NCBI GenBank assembly: GCA_029202385.1
Contig: CP119314.1
Coordinates: forward strand, 1,366,501 to 1,430,500
Direction: 5' to 3'
Length of the DNA: 64,000 bases
DNA from: Candidatus Sphingomonas phytovorans
GTDB lineage: Bacteria; Pseudomonadota; Alphaproteobacteria; Sphingomonadales; Sphingomonadaceae
The notes under the pieces are model-generated. The model worked only from the letters and a program-made list of their open reading frames with translations, ran no database searches and was not told the origin of the DNA. The position numbers and the translations under genes are program-made. Of this stretch, positions 33,152 through 42,528 are shown in pieces (positions within the stretch are counted from its first letter, which is position 1; every line of letters starts with the position of its first letter).

Positions 33152-34285
33152 TCAGCCGATCAACCCGGCCAAATTGTTCCACAGGCCAAACGAACCCAGA
33201 TCGTTGAACGTCACCAGCAGCATCAGGGCAAGCAATGCCGCAAGGCCGCCGCGAAACGCCCATTCCTGCACTTCGGGCCCGACCGGCTTACGCCGAACCG
33301 CTTCGATCGCGTAGAAGAACAAATGGCCGCCATCCAGCATAGGAACTGGCAAGAGGTTGATGAATCCCAGATTAATCGACACCAGCGCTATCAACCAGAC
33401 AAAGGCCGGCGCGCCGAGGGTCAATTGCTCGCCGGACACTTTGGCGATGCTCAGCGGCCCGCCCAGTTCCTTGACCGAGCGGCGTCCCGTGATGACCTGT
33501 CCGAGCGTCTCGACCATCATGCTGACGATCTCGCCGGTCTGGCGCACGGCGACTGCGGGCGCCTCGATCAGGCTTACGGTCACCAGGACCGGGCGTGCAC
33601 TGGCGATACCCAGTCGGCCGACACGATATTCGTTGCCGAACCGGTCGCGCTCCACGTCGGTTCCGACCACCGCGTCGCGCGACATCGGCGTGGCGCCGCG
33701 CATGAAATCAATTCTCACCCGCTCGCCGGCGCGAATCCGCACATAGCGGACCATGTCGTCGAAGGTTTCGACAGAGCGCCCGCTTAACGCGACGACGCGA
33801 TCGCCTGCCTGCAGTCCGGCCTTGGCCGCGGCGCTGTCGGCAGCGATGGCGCCGGCGACGGTCGGCGTACGGCTGTCGCCATAAGCGACCGCGAACCCGG
33901 CAAGGATAAGGATGGCGATCACGAAATTGGTGACTGGCCCGGCCGCGACGATGATCGCGCGTTGCCATACCGGCTTGGAAGGAAAGGTCCGCGCCCGCTC
34001 TTCCGGCGGCAACATCAACCAGTCGGCATCGGGCACGCTCGCCGGGTTCATGTCACCGGCAAAGCGCACATAGCCCCCAAGCGGAAGCCAGCCGAATTTC
34101 CAGCGCGTACCGCGCCTGTCGGTCACACCGAAGATCTCGCGACCAAAGCCGATCGAGAAAGCCTCGACCTTCACGCCGAACAGGCGGCCGGCAAGGTAGT
34201 GGCCCATCTCATGAAGGAACACGAGCGGCCCGATGACGAGCGCAAAGGCCAGAATGGTCAGCAACAGGCCGGGGCTAGTGATCAA
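33152..34285 (-). CDS. rseP: site-2 zinc protease RseP
   Basis: 377 residues. LVFLHEMGHYLAGR is the membrane HExxH zinc motif of S2P proteases; a PDZ domain follows (AKAGLQAGDRVVALSGRSVETFDD), then FINLLPVPMLDGGHLFF, which carries the second catalytic aspartate motif. It cleaves membrane-bound anti-sigma factors and signal-peptide remnants. Its start overlaps the dxr stop by 4 bp. Confidence 0.96.
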   Translation of the reverse strand: MITSPGLLLTILAFALVIGPLVFLHEMGHYLAGRLFGVKVEAFSIGFGREIFGVTDRRGTRWKFGWLPLGGYVRFAGDMNPASVPDADWLMLPPEERARTFPSKPVWQRAIIVAAGPVTNFVIAILILAGFAVAYGDSRTPTVAGAIAADSAAAKAGLQAGDRVVALSGRSVETFDDMVRYVRIRAGERVRIDFMRGATPMSRDAVVGTDVERDRFGNEYRVGRLGIASARPVLVTVSLIEAPAVAVRQTGEIVSMMVETLGQVITGRRSVKELGGPLSIAKVSGEQLTLGAPAFVWLIALVSINLGFINLLPVPMLDGGHLFFYAIEAVRRKPVGPEVQEWAFRGGLAALLALMLLVTFNDLGSFGLWNNLAGLIG

Positions 34286-35439
34286 GCGACGCAGTCCTTT
34301 ACACGCTCGCCCGCGAGCCTTCGCGCTTCCGCGTCCACCATCAGGACGTCATCAAGCGTATCGGGGGCGGGCGGATCGTAGCGATCAAGGGTATCGGCGA
34401 CGATTGCGGCAATTTCGAGGAAGCCGATCTGGCGCGCCAGGAACGCCGCAACCGCAATCTCGTTGGCTGCATTGAGGATCGCCGGCTTGGCGCCGCCCGC
34501 GTCGAGTGCATGGCGCGCCAGCGCGAGCGCGGGAAATCGCGCGGGATCCGGCGCCTCGAAATCAAGTCGGCCGATCGAGACCAGGTCCAACGGCGCCATC
34601 GGCGTTTCCATCCTGTCCGGCCAGGCAAGGCAATGCGCGATCGGCGTACGCATATCGGGCGGCCCAAGCTGAGCAAGCGTCGATCCGTCGACATATTCGA
34701 CCATCGAATGAATCACCGATTGCCGGTGCAGGATGATCTCGATCCGGTCGGTCGGTATCGGAAACAGCCGCGCCGCCTCGATCAGTTCGAGTCCCTTGTT
34801 CATCATCGTCGCGGAATCGATCGATATCTTGGCGCCCATCGACCAGTTGGGATGTGCCACCGCCTGTTCGGGCGTGACGCCACGCATCTGCTCCGTCGTC
34901 CATTCGCGGAATGGCCCGCCGCTCGCCGTGAGGATGATACGGCGCACGCGGCCAGCCTGCGCCGCATCGAAGCACTGGAAGATGGCATTATGTTCGGAGT
35001 CCGCCGGCAACAGGGTCGCGCCGTGATGCGCGGCCGCGGCCAGAATCACGTCACCCGCCGATACCAGAGGTTCCTTGTTGGCGAGCACCACGGTACCGCC
35101 CTGCTCCACCGCCGCCATGACCGGCTCGAGACCGGCGCAGCCGACGATCGCCGCCATCGTCCAGTCGGCGCCGAGATCGGCGGTCCGGCAGACCTCCTCG
35201 GGACCGCCCGCGCAGTGGATATTGGTACCCGCCAACGCGTCTCGCAGTGCCGGAAGGCAGGTCTCGTCGGCAATTACCGCCACCCGCGCGCGGGTACGGA
35301 TCGCCGCGGCCGCCAGCTTCGCTACATCGCGATGAGCGGTCAGCGCAAATACCTCGAAACGATCGGGCTCCCGCTCGATCAGGTCGAGCGTGGAACTGCC
35401 GACCGATCCGGTTGCGCCAAGGATGGTAATTGTCTTCAT
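34282..35439 (-). CDS. dxr: 1-deoxy-D-xylulose 5-phosphate reductoisomerase
   Basis: 385 residues from the ATG that overlaps the cdsA stop by 4 bp. Converts DXP to MEP, the committed step of the non-mevalonate isoprenoid pathway, using NADPH. TITILGATGSVGSSTLDLI is the NADPH-binding start, with VLANKEPLVSAG, DSEHNAIFQ, ASGGPFREW and MGAKISIDSATMMNKGLE as active-site segments. In the lipid part of the envelope operon; its product feeds UppS. Confidence 0.97.
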   Translation of the reverse strand: MKTITILGATGSVGSSTLDLIEREPDRFEVFALTAHRDVAKLAAAAIRTRARVAVIADETCLPALRDALAGTNIHCAGGPEEVCRTADLGADWTMAAIVGCAGLEPVMAAVEQGGTVVLANKEPLVSAGDVILAAAAHHGATLLPADSEHNAIFQCFDAAQAGRVRRIILTASGGPFREWTTEQMRGVTPEQAVAHPNWSMGAKISIDSATMMNKGLELIEAARLFPIPTDRIEIILHRQSVIHSMVEYVDGSTLAQLGPPDMRTPIAHCLAWPDRMETPMAPLDLVSIGRLDFEAPDPARFPALALARHALDAGGAKPAILNAANEIAVAAFLARQIGFLEIAAIVADTLDRYDPPAPDTLDDVLMVDAEARRLAGERVKDCVA

Positions 35440-36230
35440 GAATAGAATCTCGGGAGAATGACCAGCAGCGCGGCTACCGGCGCGACAGGCACCAGTCCGT
35501 CGAGACGATCGAGCACGCCGCCATGCCCGGGCAGGAGGTTTCCGCTGTCCTTTACCCCCGCCCGCCGTTTCAGCCAGCTTTCGAACAGGTCCCCGCCCTG
35601 CGCCAGTACCGCCAGCACCGGCGTAGCAAGCGTCAACCGCCATGGCAGACCGTAGAATACGTGCATTGCCGCACCAAACGCACCAGCCAGCAGGACGCCC
35701 CCGGCAAGGCCCGCCCATGTCTTGTTCGGGCTGATCAGGGGCGCCAGCTTGGGGCCACCGATCGCACGGCCGCTGAAATAGGCGCCAATGTCGCAGACCC
35801 ACACCAGAGCAAGCGCCCAGAAAGTGAAGACGATCCCCTCTTCCTGCCGGCGGATCAGCAGCAGCGCGAGGATGGGCAATCCGACATAAACCCCCCCCAG
35901 AGCAAGGGCCGGGCGGCGCTGCACGATAACGATAAAGAACGCCGCTGCCGCAATCAGCCCCAGCGCAAAGAAATCAGGCCCCGCGGCCATCGGCGCCATG
36001 ATCGCCAGCGGCACGGACAAGGCAAATTGGGCCAGTCGCTTCTGCGATGCCGTCGCACCGTCTAGATCGGCCCATTCGCCCATCATGAAAATACCGAGTA
36101 CTGAACACAATACCCAGAATATCGCATCGCCGAACCACAAGGCGGTGACGGCGACAGCGACCAAGCCGAGGCCGACGACCGTACGGAGCGCCAGGTCGGA
36201 CGGTCGCTTGGTCGGTGATGTAGTGTTCAC
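35436..36230 (-). CDS. cdsA: phosphatidate cytidylyltransferase
   Basis: 264 residues, with six to eight membrane helices. Makes CDP-diacylglycerol from phosphatidate and CTP. The C-terminal signature is present as SPNKTWAGLAGG ... GDLFESWLKRRAGVKDSGNLLPGHGGVLDRLDGL. Overlaps uppS and dxr by 4 bp on each side. Confidence 0.96.
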   Translation of the reverse strand: MNTTSPTKRPSDLALRTVVGLGLVAVAVTALWFGDAIFWVLCSVLGIFMMGEWADLDGATASQKRLAQFALSVPLAIMAPMAAGPDFFALGLIAAAAFFIVIVQRRPALALGGVYVGLPILALLLIRRQEEGIVFTFWALALVWVCDIGAYFSGRAIGGPKLAPLISPNKTWAGLAGGVLLAGAFGAAMHVFYGLPWRLTLATPVLAVLAQGGDLFESWLKRRAGVKDSGNLLPGHGGVLDRLDGLVPVAPVAALLVILPRFYS

Positions 36231-36949
36231 AAGCCTCCGAAACGACGCTGGCGATTGCCGAACGCCGCCACTGCGTCGGCCAGGGTGGTCGCATCGAAAT
36301 CAGGCCATAAGGTGTCGACGAACAGCAACTCGGCATAGGCCGCCTGCCAGAGCAGGAAGTTCGACAAGCGAATCTCGCCTGAGGTGCGGATCAGCAGGTC
36401 GAGCGGCGGCAGGTCGCTGGTGTCGAGTTCAGCCTCGATCGCCGCCGTGTCGATCGCCGACGGATCGAGCGTGCCGTCGCGCGCCTTTTCGGCAAGACGC
36501 CGCGCCGCTGCGGCGATCTCTGCCTGAGCGCCATAGTTTAGCGCGATCACCAGAATCGGGCCGGTATTGGCCGCCGTCCGCGCGATCGCATCTTCAACCA
36601 GCGTGACCAGATCCGGCGAGAAACGGCGATAATCGCCGATTACGCGCAGTTGGACATTTTCACGCACCATCTCGTCCAGGTCGGTGCGGATGAACAGCCG
36701 CAACAGACCCATCAGGTCGCTCACCTCATCCTCGGGCCGGCGCCAGTTTTCCGACGAGAAGGCGTAGAGCGTCAGCGCCTCGATTCCCATCGCGCGCGCC
36801 GCACGGGACACCCGGCGCACCGCTTCGACGCCCTGGCGATGCCCGGCGACGCGAGGCAGGTGCCGCTTCTTCGCCCAGCGGCCATTGCCGTCCATGATGA
36901 TCGCGACGTGGCGCGGCAACCCCGCGCCTCCCGCCGGGATCGGTGCCAT
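36227..36949 (-). CDS. uppS: undecaprenyl diphosphate synthase
   Basis: 240 residues from ATG at 36949. Builds the C55 lipid carrier from farnesyl diphosphate and isopentenyl diphosphate. HVAIIMDGNGRWAKKRHLPRV carries the catalytic aspartate region, TLYAFSSENWRRP and LLIRTSGEIRLSNFLLWQAAY are the other signatures. A GTG at 36967 that overlaps the frr stop is an alternative start with AAGGAA upstream; it adds six residues. Confidence 0.96.
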   Translation of the reverse strand: MAPIPAGGAGLPRHVAIIMDGNGRWAKKRHLPRVAGHRQGVEAVRRVSRAARAMGIEALTLYAFSSENWRRPEDEVSDLMGLLRLFIRTDLDEMVRENVQLRVIGDYRRFSPDLVTLVEDAIARTAANTGPILVIALNYGAQAEIAAAARRLAEKARDGTLDPSAIDTAAIEAELDTSDLPPLDLLIRTSGEIRLSNFLLWQAAYAELLFVDTLWPDFDATTLADAVAAFGNRQRRFGGL

Positions 36950-36963
36950 GGCGGGCGACGAGC

Positions 36964-37521
36964 TCACTTGCCCAGGATTTCCTTTTCCTTGGCCGAAGCG
37001 GCTGCGTCGATATCGGCGATCGTGCTGTCGGTCAGCTTCTGCACCTCGGTCTCGTGGCGCTTGCGCTCGTCTTCGGAGAAGACGCCCTTCTTCTCGTCGG
37101 CCTTCAGATTGTCCATGCCGTCGCGGCGCACGTTGCGCGCGGCGATGCGTGCCTTCTCGGCATATTGTCCGGCAAGCTTCGCCAGTTCCTTCCGGCGTTC
37201 CTCGGTCAGGTCCGGGATTGGGAGGCGGAGCGTGGTGCCGTCGACGATCGGGTTCAGGCCGAGCCCGGCTGAGCGAATCGCCTTGTCGGCCGGGCCGACG
37301 TTCGACTTGTCCCATACCTGCACCGACAGCATGCGCGGTTCGGGCGCCGACACGGTCGCGATGGTGTTCAGCGGCATGTGCGAACCATAGACCTCGACGG
37401 TCACGGGATCGAGCAGCGACGTCGAGGCACGGCCGGTGCGCAAGCCCCCCAGATCGTGCTTCAGCGCGTCGACACTGCCGGCCATGCGGCGTTCGAGATC
37501 GACCTTGTCATAGGCGGCCAT
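36964..37521 (-). CDS. frr: ribosome recycling factor
   Basis: 185 residues, the normal length. Splits post-termination ribosomes together with [40 protein letters not shown] and [21 protein letters not shown] are family-typical. Starts within the last 14 bp of pyrH. Confidence 0.97.
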   Translation of the reverse strand: MAAYDKVDLERRMAGSVDALKHDLGGLRTGRASTSLLDPVTVEVYGSHMPLNTIATVSAPEPRMLSVQVWDKSNVGPADKAIRSAGLGLNPIVDGTTLRLPIPDLTEERRKELAKLAGQYAEKARIAARNVRRDGMDNLKADEKKGVFSEDERKRHETEVQKLTDSTIADIDAAASAKEKEILGK

Positions 37522-38263
37522 TGGCTTCCTCCTCTTCGTTTCTGACGATCGTCGACGTCCCCTCACCCCGCAGGACGGCGGCGAGATTGCCTTCGCCGCG
37601 AATGTTGAAGACAACGATCGGAATATTGTTCTCGCGGCACAATGCCACGGCAGCGGCATCCATTACCTTGAGGTTGTCGGCAAGCACCCGGCCAAAGCTC
37701 AGGCTCTCATAACGGGTGGCGGTCGGCACGATCTTGGGATCGGCATTGTACACGCCATCGACGCTGGTGCCCTTGAACAGAGCATTGCAGTTCATCTCAG
37801 CGGCGCGAAGCGCGGCTGCAGTATCGGTGGTGAAGAACGGGTTGCCGGTGCCGGCCGCGAAGATCACGATCCGGCCCTTCTCGATATGCCGCTCGGCACG
37901 CCGGCGGATATAGGGCTCGCACACACTCGCCATCGGGATCGCTGACTGGACGCGGGTCTGCACGCCGATCTTTTCCAGCGCGTTCTGCACCGCCAGCGCG
38001 TTCATCACGGTCGCCAGCATGCCCATATAGTCAGCGCTGGTGCGATCGAAGCCCTTGGCCGCCGCGGCGAGCCCGCGGAAGATATTGCCGCCGCCGACGA
38101 CCAGGCATAATTCATGCCCTGCCTCCTTGGCTGCCTTGATCTCGCCCGCGACGCGGTCGACGGTCGCCGGGTCGATACCGAACTGGTTCGGCCCCATCAG
38201 GACCTCGCCAGACAATTTCAGCAAAATGCGTTTGAAGCGCGGTATTGTCACAAGTTCCAACAT
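37508..38263 (-). CDS. pyrH: uridylate kinase
   Basis: 251 residues from ATG ([17 protein letters not shown]). Amino-acid-kinase-fold hexameric enzyme making UDP from [39 protein letters not shown] and [17 protein letters not shown] are characteristic. First gene of the pyrH-frr-uppS-cdsA-dxr-rseP-bamA-ompH-fabZ run; promoter presumably in 38264-38400. Confidence 0.96.
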   Translation of the reverse strand: MLELVTIPRFKRILLKLSGEVLMGPNQFGIDPATVDRVAGEIKAAKEAGHELCLVVGGGNIFRGLAAAAKGFDRTSADYMGMLATVMNALAVQNALEKIGVQTRVQSAIPMASVCEPYIRRRAERHIEKGRIVIFAAGTGNPFFTTDTAAALRAAEMNCNALFKGTSVDGVYNADPKIVPTATRYESLSFGRVLADNLKVMDAAAVALCRENNIPIVVFNIRGEGNLAAVLRGEGTSTIVRNEEEEANGRL

Positions 38264-38399
38264 GCTGAGGGCCGGGGCGGCGCGAACCTTAGTAGCGCGC
38301 CAGCGCGATGCCAAGCGATGATACCGCCCGCGAACGGTGCAAAACCGATGCACCCTTCAGCCGAAAGCGTTATATCACAGCTATTTAAATAACAACATA

Positions 38400-38436
38400 T
38401 AAGAAGGGCGAGGCCCGGCAATGCCGAACCTCGCCC
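38400..38436 (-). terminator. terminator after tsf
   Basis: GGGCGAGG / CCTCGCCC arms (38406-38413 and 38429-38436) with an inner CGGC/GCCG stem, followed on the minus strand by TTCTT. It separates the rpsB-tsf transcript from pyrH. Confidence 0.85.
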
Positions 38437-38457
38437 TCATATTCGGTATCGAAGCGA

Positions 38458-39378
38458 TCAGACGCCGGCAGCAGCCGCGACTTCAGCCGCGAAATCGCTG
38501 ACTTCCTTCTCGATGCCCTCGCCGAGCTGGAAGCGGACATAGTCCTTAAGCTCGATCGACTTGCCGGCCGCCTTGGCAGCATTGGCGACGACGTCGGAGA
38601 TCTTGGTCTTGCCATCCATCACCAGCAGCTGGCTGACCAACGCGTTTTCCTTGCGGTACTTGGCGATCGACCCTTCCACCATCTTGGCGACGATGTCAGC
38701 GGGCTTGCCCGATTCGGCTGCCTTCTCGGTCGCGATCGCGCGCTCGCGCTCGATGATCTCGGGGTCGAGGCCGTCCTCGTTGAGCGCCAGCGGGAAGGCA
38801 GCGGCGATATGCATCGCAATCTGCTTGCCCAGCGGCTCGAGCACATCGGCACCGGCTTCGCTCTCGAGCGCGACCAGCACGCCGATCTTGCCGAGGCCCG
38901 CGGCGGCTGCGTTGTGGACATAAGGAACAACCGCGCCCGATGTCACTTCGAGCCGCTTGGCGCGACGGATCGTCTGGTTCTCGCCGATCGTCGCGATGTT
39001 GTTGGTCAGGATCTCCTCGACGGTCTTGTCGCCGAGCTGCGCAGCCTTGATCGTGTCGATCGAATCGCCAAGCTCGAGCGCGACCGAGGTCACGTCACGG
39101 ACGAACGTCTGGAACTGGATGTTCTTGGCGACGAAGTCGGTCTCGGAATTGACTTCAACCGCAGCGCCCTTGGTGCCGGACACCTCGATGCCGACAAGGC
39201 CTTCGGCCGCGGTGCGGCTCGACTTCTTGGCGGCGGCGGCGAGGCCCTTGGTACGCAGCCAGTCCATCGCGGCGGTCATGTCGCCGTTGTTTTCCGTCAG
39301 CGCCTTCTTGCAGTCCATCATGCCCGCGCCGCTCTTCTCGCGCAGATCCTTCACTGCTGCTGCCGTGATCTCGGCCAT
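38458..39378 (-). CDS. tsf: translation elongation factor Ts
   Basis: 306 residues. Nucleotide exchange factor for EF-Tu. [19 protein letters not shown] in the N-terminal UBA-like domain and [13 protein letters not shown] are diagnostic. Follows rpsB with an 86-bp gap that contains a hairpin. Confidence 0.98.
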   Translation of the reverse strand: MAEITAAAVKDLREKSGAGMMDCKKALTENNGDMTAAMDWLRTKGLAAAAKKSSRTAAEGLVGIEVSGTKGAAVEVNSETDFVAKNIQFQTFVRDVTSVALELGDSIDTIKAAQLGDKTVEEILTNNIATIGENQTIRRAKRLEVTSGAVVPYVHNAAAAGLGKIGVLVALESEAGADVLEPLGKQIAMHIAAAFPLALNEDGLDPEIIERERAIATEKAAESGKPADIVAKMVEGSIAKYRKENALVSQLLVMDGKTKISDVVANAAKAAGKSIELKDYVRFQLGEGIEKEVSDFAAEVAAAAGV

Positions 39379-39412
39379 GTCTCTTGTCCTCTTGTGCTTC
39401 GGATATGGTTGC

Positions 39413-39444
39413 GGACGGGGAAGGGCCTGCGCCCTACCCCGTCC
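39413..39444 (-). terminator. hairpin between rpsB and tsf
   Basis: GGACGGGG / CCCCGTCC with an inner AGGGC / GCCCT stem. No T-run follows, so it may act as an attenuator or RNA-processing site that sets different rpsB and tsf levels. Confidence 0.45.
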
Positions 39445-39464
39445 GTATGTCAGTTCGGCGACGC

Positions 39465-40340
39465 TCAGGCGTCGAGCTGGCGCTCTTCCTCGGCTGCAAC
39501 GGTCTCGTCGGCCGCCGGAGTGACAGCTTCAGGTGCCGCTGCGGGCGTGAAATCGATCGCTTCGACCGGCGCGGCGGCAGGCGCCGGCTCGACGGTCAGC
39601 GCTTCCTCGACGGGCGGAGCCTCCATTGAGCCGACATCGACGCGACGCGCCATCTGCTCATGGCCACCGCGGGTCGCTGCGATAGCGATCGCCTCGCAAT
39701 ACAGGCGGATGGCGCGGCTGGCGTCGTCATTGGCAGGCACCGGGAACGCGATACCGTCCGGCGACACGTTCGAATCGAGGATCGCCACCACCGGGATACC
39801 CAGCGTGTTGGCTTCCTTGATCGCCAGCTCTTCCTTGTTGGCGTCGATCACGAACATCACGTCCGGGATGCCGCCCATGTCGCGGATGCCGCCGAGCGAA
39901 AGCTCGAGCTTGTCCTTCTCGCGGGTGAGCTGAAGCACTTCCTTCTTGGTCAGGCCGTGCGTGTCGCCCGAAAGCTGCTCTTCGAGCGTCTTGAGGCGCT
40001 TGATCGAGTTGGAGATGGTCTTCCAGTTGGTGAGCATGCCGCCCAGCCAGCGATGGTTGACGAAATGCTGGCCCGAACGGCGGGCCGCGTCGGCGACGGG
40101 CTCCTGCGCCTGGCGCTTGGTGCCGACGAACAGCACCTTGCCGCCCGCCGCGACCGAGGCGTTCACAAATTCGAGAGCGCGTGCGAACAGCGGCACGGTC
40201 TGCGAGAGATCGAGGATATGGACGCCGTTGCGGTCGCCGAAGATGTAGGGCTTCATCTTCGGGTTCCAGCGGTGGGTCTGGTGGCCGAAGTGCGCGCCCG
40301 TTTCGAGCAATTGCTGCATGGTGACGACAGGTGCCGCCAT
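39465..40340 (-). CDS. rpsB: 30S ribosomal protein S2
   Basis: 291 residues from the ATG preceded by [28 protein letters not shown] and [13 protein letters not shown] are family hallmarks. The C-terminus carries about 50 extra Ala/Glu/Pro-rich residues, common in alphaproteobacteria. Confidence 0.97.
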   Translation of the reverse strand: MAAPVVTMQQLLETGAHFGHQTHRWNPKMKPYIFGDRNGVHILDLSQTVPLFARALEFVNASVAAGGKVLFVGTKRQAQEPVADAARRSGQHFVNHRWLGGMLTNWKTISNSIKRLKTLEEQLSGDTHGLTKKEVLQLTREKDKLELSLGGIRDMGGIPDVMFVIDANKEELAIKEANTLGIPVVAILDSNVSPDGIAFPVPANDDASRAIRLYCEAIAIAATRGGHEQMARRVDVGSMEAPPVEEALTVEPAPAAAPVEAIDFTPAAAPEAVTPAADETVAAEEERQLDA

Positions 40341-40469
40341 AAGGTAGTTCCTTTCCGGTTGTGCCTCTGGGAAGCGAGTAATCCGGACTGCTCCGGACAC
40401 CGGCGATGTGTGCTTCCCATGCGGTGTGAAGGCGCGGCCTCTAGCTGAGCCTCTGTTGGAAATCAAGCA

Positions 40470-40499
40470 TTGACAATGGGAACATCAAGAGAACATAAA
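40470..40499 (+). promoter_or_regulatory. SOS promoter: LexA box within a sigma-70-like promoter
   Basis: GAACATCAAGAGAAC at 40480-40494 fits the alphaproteobacterial LexA box GAAC-N7-GAAC exactly. It lies between TTGACA (40470-40475) and a -10-like CATAAA (40494-40499), where a bound repressor would block RNA polymerase. The recA box at 56831-56845 follows the same consensus. Confidence 0.85.
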
Positions 40500-40586
40500 G
40501 TGACCGCAACAGGGACATGGAACGGAACGCAAGGCTCCGCGGTTCTCCGGCTTCGGTTTCTGCCCACGCAATCAGGGAGTTGGGCA

Positions 40587-40829
40587 ATGATGGCAGTTCT
40601 CGGCATGGTGGTTTTCGCTGGCGCCTTTGCTGCGGCGGCGTGGGTGTTCGCGTTCACGCTCGTTCCGGCATTGCCCCGAATCGTGGCGTTGCTCCGCGGC
40701 GAGGCTGATCCGGCCCATGTGATCGCCCCGATGCTGACTCTCAGCGACCGCCAGCTTCGCGCCCGGGTTCGTCCGGTGCCGGCAGCGGCAATTGCGGCTC
40801 GGTCGCGGGCGTTCCGCGCAGCCGCCTGA
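40587..40829 (+). CDS. SOS-controlled small membrane protein
   Basis: 80 residues from ATG at 40587, with GGGAG seven bases upstream; reading from 40470 is possible but would start inside the LexA-controlled promoter. One transmembrane segment (GMVVFAGAFAAAAWVFAFTLVPAL) and a basic, Arg/Ala-rich cytoplasmic tail. No recognised domain. A LexA box about 100 bp upstream makes DNA damage the likely inducer. Small SOS membrane proteins such as Caulobacter SidA stop division; similarity in kind, not in sequence. Its last 89 bp overlap pssA on the other strand. Confidence 0.75.
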   Translation: MMAVLGMVVFAGAFAAAAWVFAFTLVPALPRIVALLRGEADPAHVIAPMLTLSDRQLRARVRPVPAAAIAARSRAFRAAA

Positions 40830-41607
40830 CCCGCCGATAGGCAGTGACGCTGAACGGCATCGATCCAAGATAGGCAATGCAGACGGCCGTCAGCGTGTGC
40901 CAGGGTGCCGAAATCAGCGCCGCGCCGAGCAGCACGACGATTGCGATCGCCTCGAATCTTATGTTGTTGCGAAGCCTGAGCGACGACCAGCTATAGGTCG
41001 CAATGCTCGACACCATGAGCATGGCGATGATCGCGACCCAGGGCGCAACCAGCCAGGGCGAGCGCAACAACGGCTGATCGTTCCAGAAGGACAGATAGAG
41101 CGGCAGCATCGCCAGCCCCGCGCCAGCGGGTGCAGGGATGCCCGTCAGGAACCCGGCCGATTTATGCGGCTGCTCGGTCACATCGATATTGGCGTTGAAG
41201 CGGGCAAGGCGCAGCGCGCAGAATACCGCGAACACCAGCGCGACCAGCCATCCGAGGCGCGGAATATCCTTCAGCGACCAGAGGTAGACGATCAGCGCCG
41301 GCGACACCCCGAACGATATGGCATCGGACAGAGAATCGAGTTCGGCGCCAAACCGGCTCTCGCCGCGCACCAGTCGGGCGACGCTGCCGTCCAGCCCGTC
41401 GAGTACACCGGCGATCATGATCATCGTCACCGCCATCTCCCACTGGGCGGAGATGGCAAAACGGATGCCGGTCAGGCCGAAGCACAGCGCCAGCGCGGTG
41501 ACTGCATTGGGGGCAACCGCGCGAAGCGGCAGGCCACGGGGCGACCGCCTCCGGAGCGGATGCCTCACAGGGAGCGGCTCGCCATCTGGAAGCAGGTCAT
41601 TGGGCAA
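40741..41607 (-). CDS. pssA: CDP-diacylglycerol-serine O-phosphatidyltransferase
   Basis: 288 residues with several membrane helices. Makes phosphatidylserine from CDP-diacylglycerol. The CDP-alcohol phosphotransferase motif DG-x2-AR-x8-G-x3-D-x3-D is met by [20 protein letters not shown] followed by LDSLSD. Overlaps psd by 11 bp, as usual for this pair. Confidence 0.95.
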   Translation of the reverse strand: MPNDLLPDGEPLPVRHPLRRRSPRGLPLRAVAPNAVTALALCFGLTGIRFAISAQWEMAVTMIMIAGVLDGLDGSVARLVRGESRFGAELDSLSDAISFGVSPALIVYLWSLKDIPRLGWLVALVFAVFCALRLARFNANIDVTEQPHKSAGFLTGIPAPAGAGLAMLPLYLSFWNDQPLLRSPWLVAPWVAIIAMLMVSSIATYSWSSLRLRNNIRFEAIAIVVLLGAALISAPWHTLTAVCIAYLGSMPFSVTAYRRVRRLRGTPATEPQLPLPAPDEPGREAGGR

Positions 41608-42343
41608 TACCGGTCGCCGCGCTCACGCCGGGGCGTCCAAGGACCGTCTCACCTGCGACGCTACGCTGGCCAAGTGAGACCTGGGGGGCGATATCGTCGG
41701 GAAGATAGACATCGACCCGGCTGCCGAAACGGATCAGGCCAACGCGCTGGCCGGTCGCGACCATATCGCCGGGCTTTACGAAGCCGACGATCCGCCGCGC
41801 GACGAGGCCCGCGATCTGAGTGAAGCCGATGCGGCGCGTGTTTCCGTTTGAGTCCGGGCGGCTCTCGACCACGATATGCTGGCGCTCATTCTCCTCGCTT
41901 GCCTTATCCAGATCTGCATTGAGGAATTTGCCGGAGATATAGACGACCTGACGAATCGTTCCGGCGATCGGCGTGCGGTTGATGTGCACGTCGAACACCG
42001 ACATGAAGATGGAGACGCGTATCAGTGGCGCGTCGCCCAGGCCATTCTCGCCGGCCAGCTCGCGCGGTACCGGCATGCGCTGGATCATCGTGATCAGCCC
42101 GTCGGCGGGAGCGATGATCAGCCCCTCCCCTTGTGGCGTGACGCGCACCGGATCGCGGAAGAACGCCGCCACCCAGACGGTAAGGCCGACCAGCGGCCAC
42201 GCCATGAACCAGCCGAACCACCAGAGCGCCAGGAGCGTGACAGCGCCCGAGACGAGAACATATTTGCGCCCCTCGGGGTGCATGTCGGGAAGGCGCCATT
42301 TAATCGCGGGGGTGCCCGACGGCGGCGTGTCTGATGAAGCCAT
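41597..42343 (-). CDS. psd: phosphatidylserine decarboxylase
   Basis: 248 residues. Converts phosphatidylserine to phosphatidylethanolamine, using a pyruvoyl group made by self-cleavage at the Gly-Ser in [15 protein letters not shown]-terminal membrane segments ([20 protein letters not shown]). First gene of the psd-pssA operon. Confidence 0.95.
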   Translation of the reverse strand: MASSDTPPSGTPAIKWRLPDMHPEGRKYVLVSGAVTLLALWWFGWFMAWPLVGLTVWVAAFFRDPVRVTPQGEGLIIAPADGLITMIQRMPVPRELAGENGLGDAPLIRVSIFMSVFDVHINRTPIAGTIRQVVYISGKFLNADLDKASEENERQHIVVESRPDSNGNTRRIGFTQIAGLVARRIVGFVKPGDMVATGQRVGLIRFGSRVDVYLPDDIAPQVSLGQRSVAGETVLGRPGVSAATGIAQ

Positions 42344-42528
42344 CGGCCCGGTCTATCTCCTGCGCGATCCCAAGACAATGACCGGGCGGGATTGAAGGGT
42401 TGCGATTGAGGGGAGCGATGAGGCGATCAGCGGGCATGCCCGAGAGAAGGTCGCCACGACGATGTTGATCCGCGCCGACCTTCCTCCTAGACGCTCACCG
42501 AAACCTCCCCTCTGGAAAGCGAGTATCG

